From an uncultured Bdellovibrio sp. (lineage in GTDB: Bacteria > Bdellovibrionota > Bdellovibrionia > Bdellovibrionales > Bdellovibrionaceae): a stretch of 6,050 bases of DNA. Where the stretch lies: contig CAMLMF010000171.1 of NCBI GenBank assembly GCA_946480995.1, positions 1 through 6,050 of the forward strand, written 5' to 3'. Position numbers and translations under genes: made by a program. The first letter of the stretch is position 1. The number at the start of each line of letters is the position of its first letter. Positions 1 through 5,439 of the stretch are shown one piece after another. A model generated the notes under the pieces. That model worked only from the letters and a program-made list of their open reading frames with translations. It had not been told where the DNA came from and searched no databases.

Positions 1-1
1 T

Positions 2-202
2 GATGTGATCACAGTGACCGGCAATAACAACGAGTCATTTGAAGTGAAAGTGAAAAGTGACTCTGCGGTATTTTTTAAAGGGATGACGTTTTCTGCTTCG
101 TCAGCGGCCGAATTTGCAGCTCTTGCGGATCAGGTTGGCAAAGCAAATTCTGACAAGACGAGCTTAAAAACGAATTCAAATAATAACGGTGGAACACACT
201 AG
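2..202 (+). CDS. 3' end of an unrecognised protein gene (5' partial)
   Basis: The frame is open from the first bases of the window and ends at TAG 200-202, giving 66 visible residues. A GTG at position 5 could be read as a start, but no ribosome binding site can be seen there and the frame is open upstream of it, so this is best read as the C-terminus of a longer protein. The visible part has alternating hydrophobic/polar residues (VITVTG, FEVKVKSD, AVFFKGMTF) that suggest beta strands, then an Ala-rich stretch (SSAAEFAALADQVGKA) likely to be a helix, and a disordered tail rich in Asn, Ser, Thr and Gly. There are no cysteines and no membrane segment in this part. The stop lies 7 bases before the ATG of the next gene, whose ribosome binding site overlaps the stop region, so the two are probably cotranscribed. 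The family is not recognised and no function is proposed. Confidence 0.6.
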   Translation, partial: DVITVTGNNNESFEVKVKSDSAVFFKGMTFSASSAAEFAALADQVGKANSDKTSLKTNSNNNGGTH

Positions 203-209
203 GTGCGGT

Positions 210-731
210 ATGAAACTTTTTAAAATTATATTTTCAGCCATTGTGTTAGTAAGCGCGACCAGCGTGTGGGCGGAATCTGTGGCGCCGGTGAAGTCCAGAG
301 AAGATCTTGAGTTCGTGGCAAAATATGAATATCCGCTTTTGGATATGGGTAAGAGTCGGGACTTTGTTGGAATCTTTGTGCGAAGAAACGAAAGCATTGA
401 AGATTTACAAAAAGTCGATCTGTACGCTTTTCATAATATTCAAGCAATGAAAATGGACTCGAACTTGTGCGCGAAATTGCTGGCGAGTATGTTCGGCCCG
501 ATAAAAGATAATCCACTTCAGTTTCAAGAACCAGTGATTTTTCAATCCCACACAGGGGCAACATGTGAAGCGGTTGTCATTGATCCTGACCGTGGCACGC
601 GTATTCCCGAGCGCCGAGTGATTTTGGGATTCATTAACTTAAAGCCTTTGGCATTGGTGTTTCGTTTTTCTCAAAGAAGTAAACCTTCTCTTCAGCAAGC
701 CCCTCGCGAGTTCTGGGCGACATTACGATAA
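210..731 (+). CDS. Small exported protein of unknown function (signal peptide)
   Basis: A 173-residue protein. I chose ATG 210 rather than the in-frame GTG at 189: translation from 210 gives a textbook Sec signal peptide (basic MKLFK, hydrophobic IIFSAIVLVSATSV, small residues ending VWA), with likely cleavage after Ala21. The GTG start would add seven polar residues and lies inside the preceding gene. An AGG at 201-203, 6 bases before the ATG, can act as a weak ribosome binding site. The mature part is about 152 residues, with two cysteines (Cys87 in SNLCAKL, Cys119 in GATCEAV) that could form a disulfide in the periplasm. There is no lipobox and no further membrane segment. The middle is rich in charged residues and the C-terminal part is hydrophobic/basic (INLKPLALVFRFSQRSK). 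The protein is probably periplasmic or secreted. The family is not recognised. It probably shares a transcript with the gene ending at 202 and ends only 5 bases from the convergent hybrid-kinase gene. Confidence 0.75.
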   Translation: MKLFKIIFSAIVLVSATSVWAESVAPVKSREDLEFVAKYEYPLLDMGKSRDFVGIFVRRNESIEDLQKVDLYAFHNIQAMKMDSNLCAKLLASMFGPIKDNPLQFQEPVIFQSHTGATCEAVVIDPDRGTRIPERRVILGFINLKPLALVFRFSQRSKPSLQQAPREFWATLR

Positions 732-736
732 AACAC

Positions 737-2743
737 TTAAGCGTCCTCTGTGAGCTCTTGAATTTCTTGGGTTAAGTTCCCAATATTCATTGGCTTTGGT
801 AGGTGTGCCTGAAAACCCGCTTCCCGGGATCTCTTTGCGTCTTCGGCCGTGGCATAGGCGGTTAATGCAATCGCTGGGACAGGGGCACGGTTGTTGTCGT
901 GTTCCCACTGTCGGTAAGATTTCAGAAGATCATAACCATTGAGAATCGGCATGCCGATGTCGGAAATAATAATATCGAATCTTTCTTTCTTGGCGATCTC
1001 TAAAGCCTGTTCTGGATCAGAGCAGCCTGTGATGCGCGCGCCTCTTTTCTGCAACAGAAGCTTCATAAGTGCGACGGCGTCTTCGGCGTCATCTATGACC
1101 AAAATACTTTTGTTTGTTAAGGATACGCCCGGATTATCTTTTGTTGGCGCCTTTTCCGACATTGCTGGCAAGGCATCCACCTTTTGACTGACTGGTGCTA
1201 GTGGAATCGATATTGAAAAATGGGCCCCTTGATTTGCGCCGGCACTTTCTACGGTGGCTGTGCCTCCATGCAATTCAACAATCTGCTTCACAATGCCCAG
1301 GCCTAGCCCCAAACCCATTTGTTGTCGAGAAATTGATGAGTCCTCTTGCCAAAAGCGATTGAAAACATACTTTTGATTTTCTATCAGAATGCCTTTGCCG
1401 TTGTCGTAAACGTCAAAAAGAAAATGCGAATTTTGAATTGCGGCTTTAATCCGAATGGTGCCATGGGAAGGCGTAAATTTCACCGCATTTGAAAGCAAGT
1501 TCCAGATGACTTGATGAATGCGTGTCTGGTCGCCAAAAAAGTTTTGCACTTCGGGGCCGATGGTGACTTTTAGATTTAATTTTTTTGCGCTGACAGCGGG
1601 CCTTATTGACTCAAGAACTTGGTGGATCGAATCGTTGAGGTTGAACTCGCTGAGGTTGAGTTGCATTTTTCCCGTTATGATGCGCGAGACATCTAAAATT
1701 TCTTCGATCAATTTAATTTCTATGCGCAGTCCATTTTCGATCCCCGAGATAGCCCGCTGGAGGTCATTGGTGGAAGGGGCGGGAGCTTTAAGCACCTCCA
1801 AGTAACCGGAAATAATATTTAAAGGTGTGCGCAACTCATGAGAAAGAGTCGCGAGGAAATCATCTTTTTTTTGGTGCGCTTCTTGGAGATCTGAAATTTT
1901 CTGATGCAGTTGATCGCGCAAATTTTTTCGAATAATTAAGGATGTCAGAATGTTTGCGACAGCCTGAATGAATTTCACCTCTTCTGGTTTTAACGGGCGT
2001 ATCGCCGGATTGCGTACGATGATAACGCCGAAGGCGATCCCACTTTGTTGGTTCTCTAAAATAATATTTACTCCAGAAGTCAGTCCGGATTGGTTCAAAC
2101 CATTTTCTAGCTGAGCTAAGCCGACCTCGGAAAGTTGCTTTAGTATTGTGGGTTCTTGCCGCTGATCAGGTTGCGGAGTTTCGTGCTTGTAAGCTCCTGG
2201 GGGGAGATCGACAATTTCGACATACTCTGCCGCGAGGGCACGCAGTAAAGTATCGTGACAGCGAGCTTTGACTTTTTCTGCATCGAACTCGCCTAAAGCG
2301 TATTGGCTAAGTTCAAAAAGAAATGAATTTTGTTCTAGCTGCTGGCGGATTTTGAGCTCGTTTTCTTTACGCTCAATGGAATTTAAAATGGTGCGCATCA
2401 AGAGCTCTGAAGACAGATTGGCTTTGCACAAATAGTCTTGAGCTCCTTCTTGGACGGCACGAATGGCACTATCTCGATCTTCGAGTGATGACAGCACTAC
2501 GATGGGCACTTGTTGAGAAGCCTGCACCGCACGGGGGAGGGTTTCCTGAATCTCGCTGTCTGGCAGTCGCAAATCTAAAAGAAGAGCGTCAAATTTTTGC
2601 AGCGCCATTTTGGACAGCCCATCTTGCAGCTTGTCCTGTCTTGTAAGATTAACACTTATACCTTCGGATTTCCGAAGGTATCTTTTAATTATTTCTGCGT
2701 GGGAATCGTCGTCTTCGATGACTAATAAATCAAGGGATCTCAT
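737..2743 (-). CDS. Hybrid sensor histidine kinase: REC-GAF-HisKA-HATPase-REC
   Basis: A 668-residue soluble protein without membrane segments. Receiver 1 (about 5-122) has acidic Glu10/Asp11/Asp12, phospho-acceptor Asp57 (LLLDLRLPD), Ser85 in the usual Thr/Ser position and Lys107. A GAF-like domain (about 135-270) follows, ending in the characteristic PEEVKFIQAVANILTSLI helix. A helical linker (about 270-298) leads to the dimerisation/phosphotransfer domain with His302 in SHELRTP. The ATPase domain has the N box (QVIWNLLSNAVKFT, Asn415/Asn419), G1 (DNGKG, 447-451), F box (VFNRFWQ) and G2 (GLGLGLGIV, from 477). Receiver 2 (about 545-660) has Asp551/Asp552, phospho-acceptor Asp595 (ISDIGMP), Thr628 and Lys650. 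All catalytic residues are present, so the protein should autophosphorylate and pass phosphate to a receiver. It is the last gene of the operon: its ATG overlaps the upstream TGA (ATGA, 4 bp), with a GGGGAG ribosome binding site 6 bases before the start. An input receiver in front of the kinase suggests that an upstream kinase controls it. There is no dedicated output domain. Confidence 0.93.
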   Translation of the reverse strand: MRSLDLLVIEDDDSHAEIIKRYLRKSEGISVNLTRQDKLQDGLSKMALQKFDALLLDLRLPDSEIQETLPRAVQASQQVPIVVLSSLEDRDSAIRAVQEGAQDYLCKANLSSELLMRTILNSIERKENELKIRQQLEQNSFLFELSQYALGEFDAEKVKARCHDTLLRALAAEYVEIVDLPPGAYKHETPQPDQRQEPTILKQLSEVGLAQLENGLNQSGLTSGVNIILENQQSGIAFGVIIVRNPAIRPLKPEEVKFIQAVANILTSLIIRKNLRDQLHQKISDLQEAHQKKDDFLATLSHELRTPLNIISGYLEVLKAPAPSTNDLQRAISGIENGLRIEIKLIEEILDVSRIITGKMQLNLSEFNLNDSIHQVLESIRPAVSAKKLNLKVTIGPEVQNFFGDQTRIHQVIWNLLSNAVKFTPSHGTIRIKAAIQNSHFLFDVYDNGKGILIENQKYVFNRFWQEDSSISRQQMGLGLGLGIVKQIVELHGGTATVESAGANQGAHFSISIPLAPVSQKVDALPAMSEKAPTKDNPGVSLTNKSILVIDDAEDAVALMKLLLQKRGARITGCSDPEQALEIAKKERFDIIISDIGMPILNGYDLLKSYRQWEHDNNRAPVPAIALTAYATAEDAKRSREAGFQAHLPKPMNIGNLTQEIQELTEDA
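2658..2681. repeat. Perfect 11-bp inverted repeat near the start of the hybrid kinase gene
   Basis: Arms ATACCTTCGGA (2658-2668) and TCCGAAGGTAT (2671-2681) flank a 2-base centre TT. In the hybrid-kinase mRNA the repeat covers nucleotides 63-86 of the reading frame, codons for R21 to I29 (RYLRKSEGI), and includes AGA, CGG and ATA codons. On the plus strand it is followed by CTTTTAATTATTT, so it also resembles an intrinsic terminator for antisense transcription. On the sense strand no T-run follows. Confidence 0.85.
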
Positions 2744-3240
2744 AAAGGACTCCCCGGGGATAACTCATCTGTTTTCTCAAAATTTTCATCTAACGATCTG
2801 ACCGAGCTGACGGGGCGATTCATACTCATCCAGTACAGATGCAGCTCCCGCAGCATCTTTTTGAATTGCTCTGCCTCCATAGGTTTTACTAGATAGCTGT
2901 TGACGTGGTGATTGTAAGCGCGCTCTTTGTCGACCTCGGCATCGGAGGTGGTCAGAACCACAAAGGGAATACTTTTGTAACTGCCATGGGACTTAATTTC
3001 TTCAAGAACTTCATGTCCACTTTTTTTGGGAAGTTTCAGATCCAAGATGACAAGCGCAGGCAAACGGCGATTCTGATAAGGGGACTTCTGTAAAATAAAA
3101 GAGATCGCTTCGGCCCCGTCTTTGACCCTGATAAGAGTGACCTCAGGGTTCGCACGTTGTAAAATTCGTTTAATGAACTCCGCATGATCTTCGTCGTCTT
3201 CCACCAATAAAATATGCATGGGCTCAATGGGTAGTTTCAT
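2740..3240 (-). CDS. Single-domain response regulator, Rcp1-like
   Basis: A 166-residue receiver protein starting MKLPIEPMHILLVEDDEDH. Key residues are Glu14/Asp15/Asp16, phospho-acceptor Asp67 (VILDLKLPKKSG), Thr97 (VVLTTS) and Lys119 (YLVKP). The LPALVILDLKLP and PFVVLTTS blocks and the LYWMSMNRP end of the last helix resemble the Rcp1 family, the stand-alone partners of phytochrome-type kinases. A hydrophilic tail of about 33 residues (SSVRSLDENFEKTDELSPG) follows the core and is longer than usual. I chose ATG 3240 because AGGAAAGGG (3257-3249) sits 8 bases before it. An upstream in-frame start at 3348 would lie deep in the kinase gene and add 36 residues not seen in receiver proteins; ATG 3219 has a weaker ribosome binding site. 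The start overlaps the end of the PAS kinase by 17 bases and the stop overlaps the hybrid kinase start by 4, so coupling is likely. There is no DNA-binding domain, so it presumably acts as a phosphate shuttle or by protein contact. Confidence 0.93.
   Translation of the reverse strand: MKLPIEPMHILLVEDDEDHAEFIKRILQRANPEVTLIRVKDGAEAISFILQKSPYQNRRLPALVILDLKLPKKSGHEVLEEIKSHGSYKSIPFVVLTTSDAEVDKERAYNHHVNSYLVKPMEAEQFKKMLRELHLYWMSMNRPVSSVRSLDENFEKTDELSPGSPL
2750..2760 (-). promoter_or_regulatory. Ribosome binding site of the hybrid kinase inside a palindrome
   Basis: GGGGAG (2755-2750) lies 6 bases before ATG 2743 and supports that start. It is part of the 10-bp perfect palindrome TCCCCGGGGA (2751-2760), which also encodes the last residues (SPGSPL) of the response regulator. 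Ribosomes finishing the regulator pass directly over this site, as expected for coupling through the ATGA overlap. Confidence 0.6.
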
Positions 3241-4354
3241 AAGCTTTGCCCTTTCCTTTGGGAAACGCGATCCAAAACTCGCAGCCCTCGGGAGGTTGCG
3301 ACTGAATCCAGCATCTGCCGTCGTGGATTTGCATAATGCGCGAAACAATCGTCAATCCCACCCCGGTGCCTTCTTTTGAGTTATCAAGTCGTTGGAAAAG
3401 TCCGAAAATCTTTTTTTGATAAATGGGCTCAACGCCCGGTCCTCGGTCTTTAACGCAAATTTGTATTTCCTTATCAGTTTCAGCGCCAAAAATTTCTATT
3501 TTTGGTTTCTCGACATCCGCGGCATATTTAAGGGCATTATTTATCAGGTTTTCCAAAACCTGATAAATCCGCCGACGATCGCAGAGGACTTTTTTAGGTA
3601 AGTCGTGAAAAGTAAATTCAAAGTTTTTTTCTTTGATTATATCGGCTAGTGATTCTTGAATTGACGTCACAAGATCTCGCATGTCCGTGTATTCGTACTT
3701 TAGCTCCAGTGTGCCGGCGCGACTTAACTGCAGAAGGTCTTCGATTAATTCCTGCATACGGTGGTGGGCCTTTTCCAGACGATCCATCGAGTCGAAAACA
3801 CTGTCATAGTTCTTTTCCTGCAGGTCTTCTTTAAGAAAGCTTATAAAGGATGAGCTTGTGACTAAGGGTGTTTTAAGGTCGTGGGAAACTGTGTAAACAA
3901 ATTGTTCCATTTCAATATTTTTTTGGCGCACTTCATCGTAGGCTTTGTGCAGTTTTTCTTCGGCCATTTTTCGTTGAGTGATATCAACCACAGAGGCAAG
4001 AAAGTATTTGCGTTGGTCTAAATTTAAAAAGTTCAAGCCAATTTCTACGGGAATTTCAGAGCCATCTTTTCTGACGCCAGATAAATCCCGTCCGGCACCC
4101 ATTTGTCTTTTGCTGGGGTGACTGGAAAAGTCCGTGCGATAAGCAGGATGTTTGTTGCGAGCCGAAATAGGTACTAAGACTTCAACATTCTTGCCTAGAA
4201 GCTCTGATGGAGCATAACCAAACATTTTTTCGATTTCAGTATTGCATAAAGTGATTTTGCCTAAGCTGTCGACGAGCAAAATGCCATTGGGGACAGACTC
4301 GATGATAGTGCGCAACAGAGTCTCATTAAAAAGTGACGGAATCTGCATATCCAT
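3224..4354 (-). CDS. Soluble PAS-domain sensor histidine kinase
   Basis: A 376-residue cytoplasmic protein with no membrane segment. A PAS/PAC domain covers about 12-128 (SVPNGILLVDSLGKITLCN at its start, RKDGSEIPVEIGLN and VVDITQRK at its end). A coiled-coil-like linker (about 128-150) leads to His158 in FVYTVSHDLKTP, the site of autophosphorylation. The ATPase part has the N box (ENLINNALKY, Asn269/Asn273), G1 (DRGPGV, 303-308), F box (IFGLFQRL) and G2 (GTGVGLTIV, 329-337). All of these are intact, so it should be active. The HDLKTP subtype and the adjacent Rcp1-like regulator resemble phytochrome-type output modules, but no GAF-PHY photosensor is present. The PAS ligand is unknown. ATG 4354 has AGGAG 7 bases upstream, which decides the start. 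It is the first gene of the operon, and its stop lies inside the next gene's start region. The gene carries two strong inverted repeats (3486-3505 and 3539-3568) in the ATPase-coding part. Confidence 0.93.
   Translation of the reverse strand: MDMQIPSLFNETLLRTIIESVPNGILLVDSLGKITLCNTEIEKMFGYAPSELLGKNVEVLVPISARNKHPAYRTDFSSHPSKRQMGAGRDLSGVRKDGSEIPVEIGLNFLNLDQRKYFLASVVDITQRKMAEEKLHKAYDEVRQKNIEMEQFVYTVSHDLKTPLVTSSSFISFLKEDLQEKNYDSVFDSMDRLEKAHHRMQELIEDLLQLSRAGTLELKYEYTDMRDLVTSIQESLADIIKEKNFEFTFHDLPKKVLCDRRRIYQVLENLINNALKYAADVEKPKIEIFGAETDKEIQICVKDRGPGVEPIYQKKIFGLFQRLDNSKEGTGVGLTIVSRIMQIHDGRCWIQSQPPEGCEFWIAFPKGKGKAYETTH
3486..3505. repeat. Perfect 8-bp inverted repeat inside the PAS kinase gene
   Basis: Arms CCAAAAAT (3486-3493) and ATTTTTGG (3498-3505) flank a TTCT loop. 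The repeat starts 33 bases downstream, in the direction of transcription, of the 14-bp repeat. It encodes part of KPKIEIFG. No terminator-like T-run follows on the minus strand. Confidence 0.8.
3539..3568. repeat. Perfect 14-bp inverted repeat inside the PAS kinase gene
   Basis: Arms ATTTATCAGGTTTT (3539-3552) and AAAACCTGATAAAT (3555-3568) are perfectly complementary around a 2-base centre CC. On the mRNA this can form a hairpin of about 13 pairs with a 4-base loop. It lies within the codons for IYQVLENLINN, the conserved N box of the ATPase domain. No T-run follows on either strand. Protein conservation explains some bases but not a fully perfect match across ten codons. Confidence 0.9.
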
Positions 4355-4438
4355 GGGGCTTCTCCTATAAACAGGTTAGGATTGCCCTCGGGGGGTGTAA
4401 ATTAAAACACTGAAGTCATGTGAATAGACATTGTATTG

Positions 4439-4465
4439 TTTATAATCGGATGTTGTTTATGTCAA
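4439..4465 (-). promoter_or_regulatory. Candidate sigma70-type promoter of the PAS kinase operon
   Basis: On the minus strand a perfect -35 TTGACA (4465-4460) is followed after 15 bases by TATAAA (4444-4439), one mismatch from the -10 consensus. The 15-base spacing is shorter than the usual 17, which lowers confidence. Transcription would start near 4432, giving a leader of about 78 bases before ATG 4354. It lies in the only gap (126 bases) upstream of the three overlapping genes. The -35 element overlaps the palindrome at 4451-4471. Confidence 0.4.
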
Positions 4466-4471
4466 ACAACA
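4451..4471. repeat. Perfect 8-bp inverted repeat between the TonB-like and PAS kinase genes
   Basis: Arms TGTTGTTT (4451-4458) and AAACAACA (4464-4471) flank a 5-base centre ATGTC. The repeat covers the -35 TTGACA of the candidate operon promoter, so it could be an operator for a repressor. It also begins 10 bases after the stop of the TonB-like gene and could serve as a weak hairpin at the mRNA 3' end, but no T-run follows on the minus strand, so a classical intrinsic terminator is not supported. An 8-bp repeat of this kind is expected about once per window by chance; its location is what makes it notable. Confidence 0.45.
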
Positions 4472-4480
4472 GGTTGCCGA

Positions 4481-5434
4481 CTAAGTTTCTAAAACAAAGT
4501 CCCAGCGAATTTTGACCGTGCCGTCGCCTTCAACGATTCCTTTCGGAGGATTCGGGAAAGGAGCGGCCGCTCTGAATGCCTCAATGGCTGCATCATCTAG
4601 GTCACGCACACCTGAATCGCTCAACACTTGAACGCGGACTAAGGTGCCACGGTCATTTAAGACAATCATCAGTTTGGTCACGCGATCTTTCGTGGTCGCT
4701 GCCGGTGCACGGCCTTCTTTAAAGAGTTTCGAAAGTTTTTCGCGCACACGACCTTCCCAGTGCTGCGACAGTTGCTTGCGAATGCGATTATAGTAAGAAT
4801 AGTATTTGAATTCGCGTGTGTTCAAAACAGTTTCTAAACCCACTTGAACATCTTTGATATAGTCACTTGATTGACTGGTGTCGGCGTTAGCGCCCGTATT
4901 TTGTTCGCCGTTGCCGCGACCTTCGCCAAGTCCAGCTTCTTTTTCTGCCAGTTTTTGTTTTTCTAAGGCAGCGCTAGGGTCGAAGCCTTTGAAAAGTTCT
5001 TTGGCGATTAGCTTTTTAGATTCTTCGGAAACGGCAGCCTCTTTCGGTTTGCCATCGCCTTTTGATCCCGATTTTGCTGGTGCCGCTTTTTTAATATTTT
5101 GAAACTGACCGCGCTCTGCTGCGACCGTTTGCTTTTCCACTTTTTGATTTTTCACGCTTAAGAAGCGCGAATTGACTGGCACTTCTTCATTGGCAGAAGT
5201 TTCGTTTTGTTCAACAATTTGATTGGCTGAAACCGTCAGCGGTTTTTTTGCCTGCGCTTTGTCTGCTTGCGCTATTTTTTCTAAGTCATCTGGACTCAAA
5301 AAGTTAATGCTCACTGTCTCCGTTTTTACCGGAGGAGGAGTCAGTTGCTCGACAATAAGCATCGTACCAGCCACTAAAATGTGGAAGGCAAGTGAGAGCA
5401 AGACATACTTTCTGAAAGACGGTGACTTCATCAT
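4481..5434 (-). CDS. TonB-family energy-transducing/envelope protein
   Basis: A 317-residue protein with the TonB plan. It has a short basic cytoplasmic start (MMKSPSFRKY), one membrane segment at about 10-29 (VLLSLAFHILVAGTMLIV) with a His at position 18 as often seen in TonB/TolA anchors, and Pro-rich residues just outside (LTPPPVKTET). A long low-complexity periplasmic linker rich in Ala, Lys, Glu, Gly and Gln (about 45-200) follows. The C-terminal domain (about 205-316) shows YYNRIRKQLSQHW, then VTKLMIVLNDRGTLVRVQVLSDSG, LDDAAIEAFRAAAPFPNPP and a final IRWDFVLE strand, which is the TonB C-terminal signature. It probably spans the periplasm to contact an outer-membrane partner. No exbB or exbD gene is beside it in the window, so its motor proteins and target are unknown; a TolA-like or AgmX-like role is possible. 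Two adjacent ATGs (5434, 5431) could both start it. GAGG lies 7 bases before the second and only 4 before the first, so Met2 may be the real start. It is divergent from the PP2C phosphatase. Confidence 0.85.
   Translation of the reverse strand: MMKSPSFRKYVLLSLAFHILVAGTMLIVEQLTPPPVKTETVSINFLSPDDLEKIAQADKAQAKKPLTVSANQIVEQNETSANEEVPVNSRFLSVKNQKVEKQTVAAERGQFQNIKKAAPAKSGSKGDGKPKEAAVSEESKKLIAKELFKGFDPSAALEKQKLAEKEAGLGEGRGNGEQNTGANADTSQSSDYIKDVQVGLETVLNTREFKYYSYYNRIRKQLSQHWEGRVREKLSKLFKEGRAPAATTKDRVTKLMIVLNDRGTLVRVQVLSDSGVRDLDDAAIEAFRAAAPFPNPPKGIVEGDGTVKIRWDFVLET
5230..5249 (+). terminator. Antisense terminator-like hairpin inside the TonB-like gene
   Basis: Read on the plus strand, AAACCG (5230-5235), a TCAG loop and CGGTTT (5240-5245) form a 6-bp stem that runs into four further T residues. 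This resembles a short intrinsic terminator for transcription antisense to the TonB-like gene. It lies in coding sequence (KKPLTVSA on the other strand), and the T-run is simply the complement of Lys AAA codons, so it may be fortuitous. Confidence 0.2.
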
Positions 5435-5439
5435 AAGAC

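Noticed and set aside
4..13. TGTGATCACA palindrome resembling CRP half sites
   Set aside because: The real CRP site has a 6-base spacer between TGTGA and TCACA; here there is none, and it lies inside coding sequence.
226..564. Open reading frame on the minus strand, 112 codons
   Set aside because: It is antisense to the exported-protein gene, has no recognisable domain, and the plus-strand frame has a signal peptide.
945..958. Fourteen-base palindrome ATCGGCATGCCGAT
   Set aside because: It has 7-bp arms, expected by chance in a window of this size, and encodes the conserved DIGMP motif of the receiver.
1636..1659. Direct repeat TGAGGTTGA twice, 15 bases apart
   Set aside because: It reflects the repeated Asn-Leu codons in LNLSEFNLN and is too short to imply a mobile or regulatory repeat.
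3241..3348. Longer version of the response regulator starting at ATG 3348
   Set aside because: It would overlap the PAS kinase by 125 bases, the extra residues do not resemble a receiver, and ATG 3240 has a good ribosome binding site.
3618..3636. TCAAAG / CTTTGA around a seven-T loop
   Set aside because: Six-base arms are expected by chance at this window size and the site is inside coding sequence.
4088..4190. Haem-binding (FixL-type) PAS domain, because a His lies in NKHPAY
   Set aside because: A His at this place is common in PAS domains without haem and the surrounding FixL residues are not matched well enough.
4441..4446. Perfect TATAAT on the plus strand
   Set aside because: There is no suitable -35 upstream and no plus-strand gene downstream; it is part of an AT-rich gap.
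4561..4572. Palindrome GAGCGGCCGCTC
   Set aside because: Six-base arms are expected by chance and it encodes an Arg-Ala-rich stretch of the TonB C-terminal domain.
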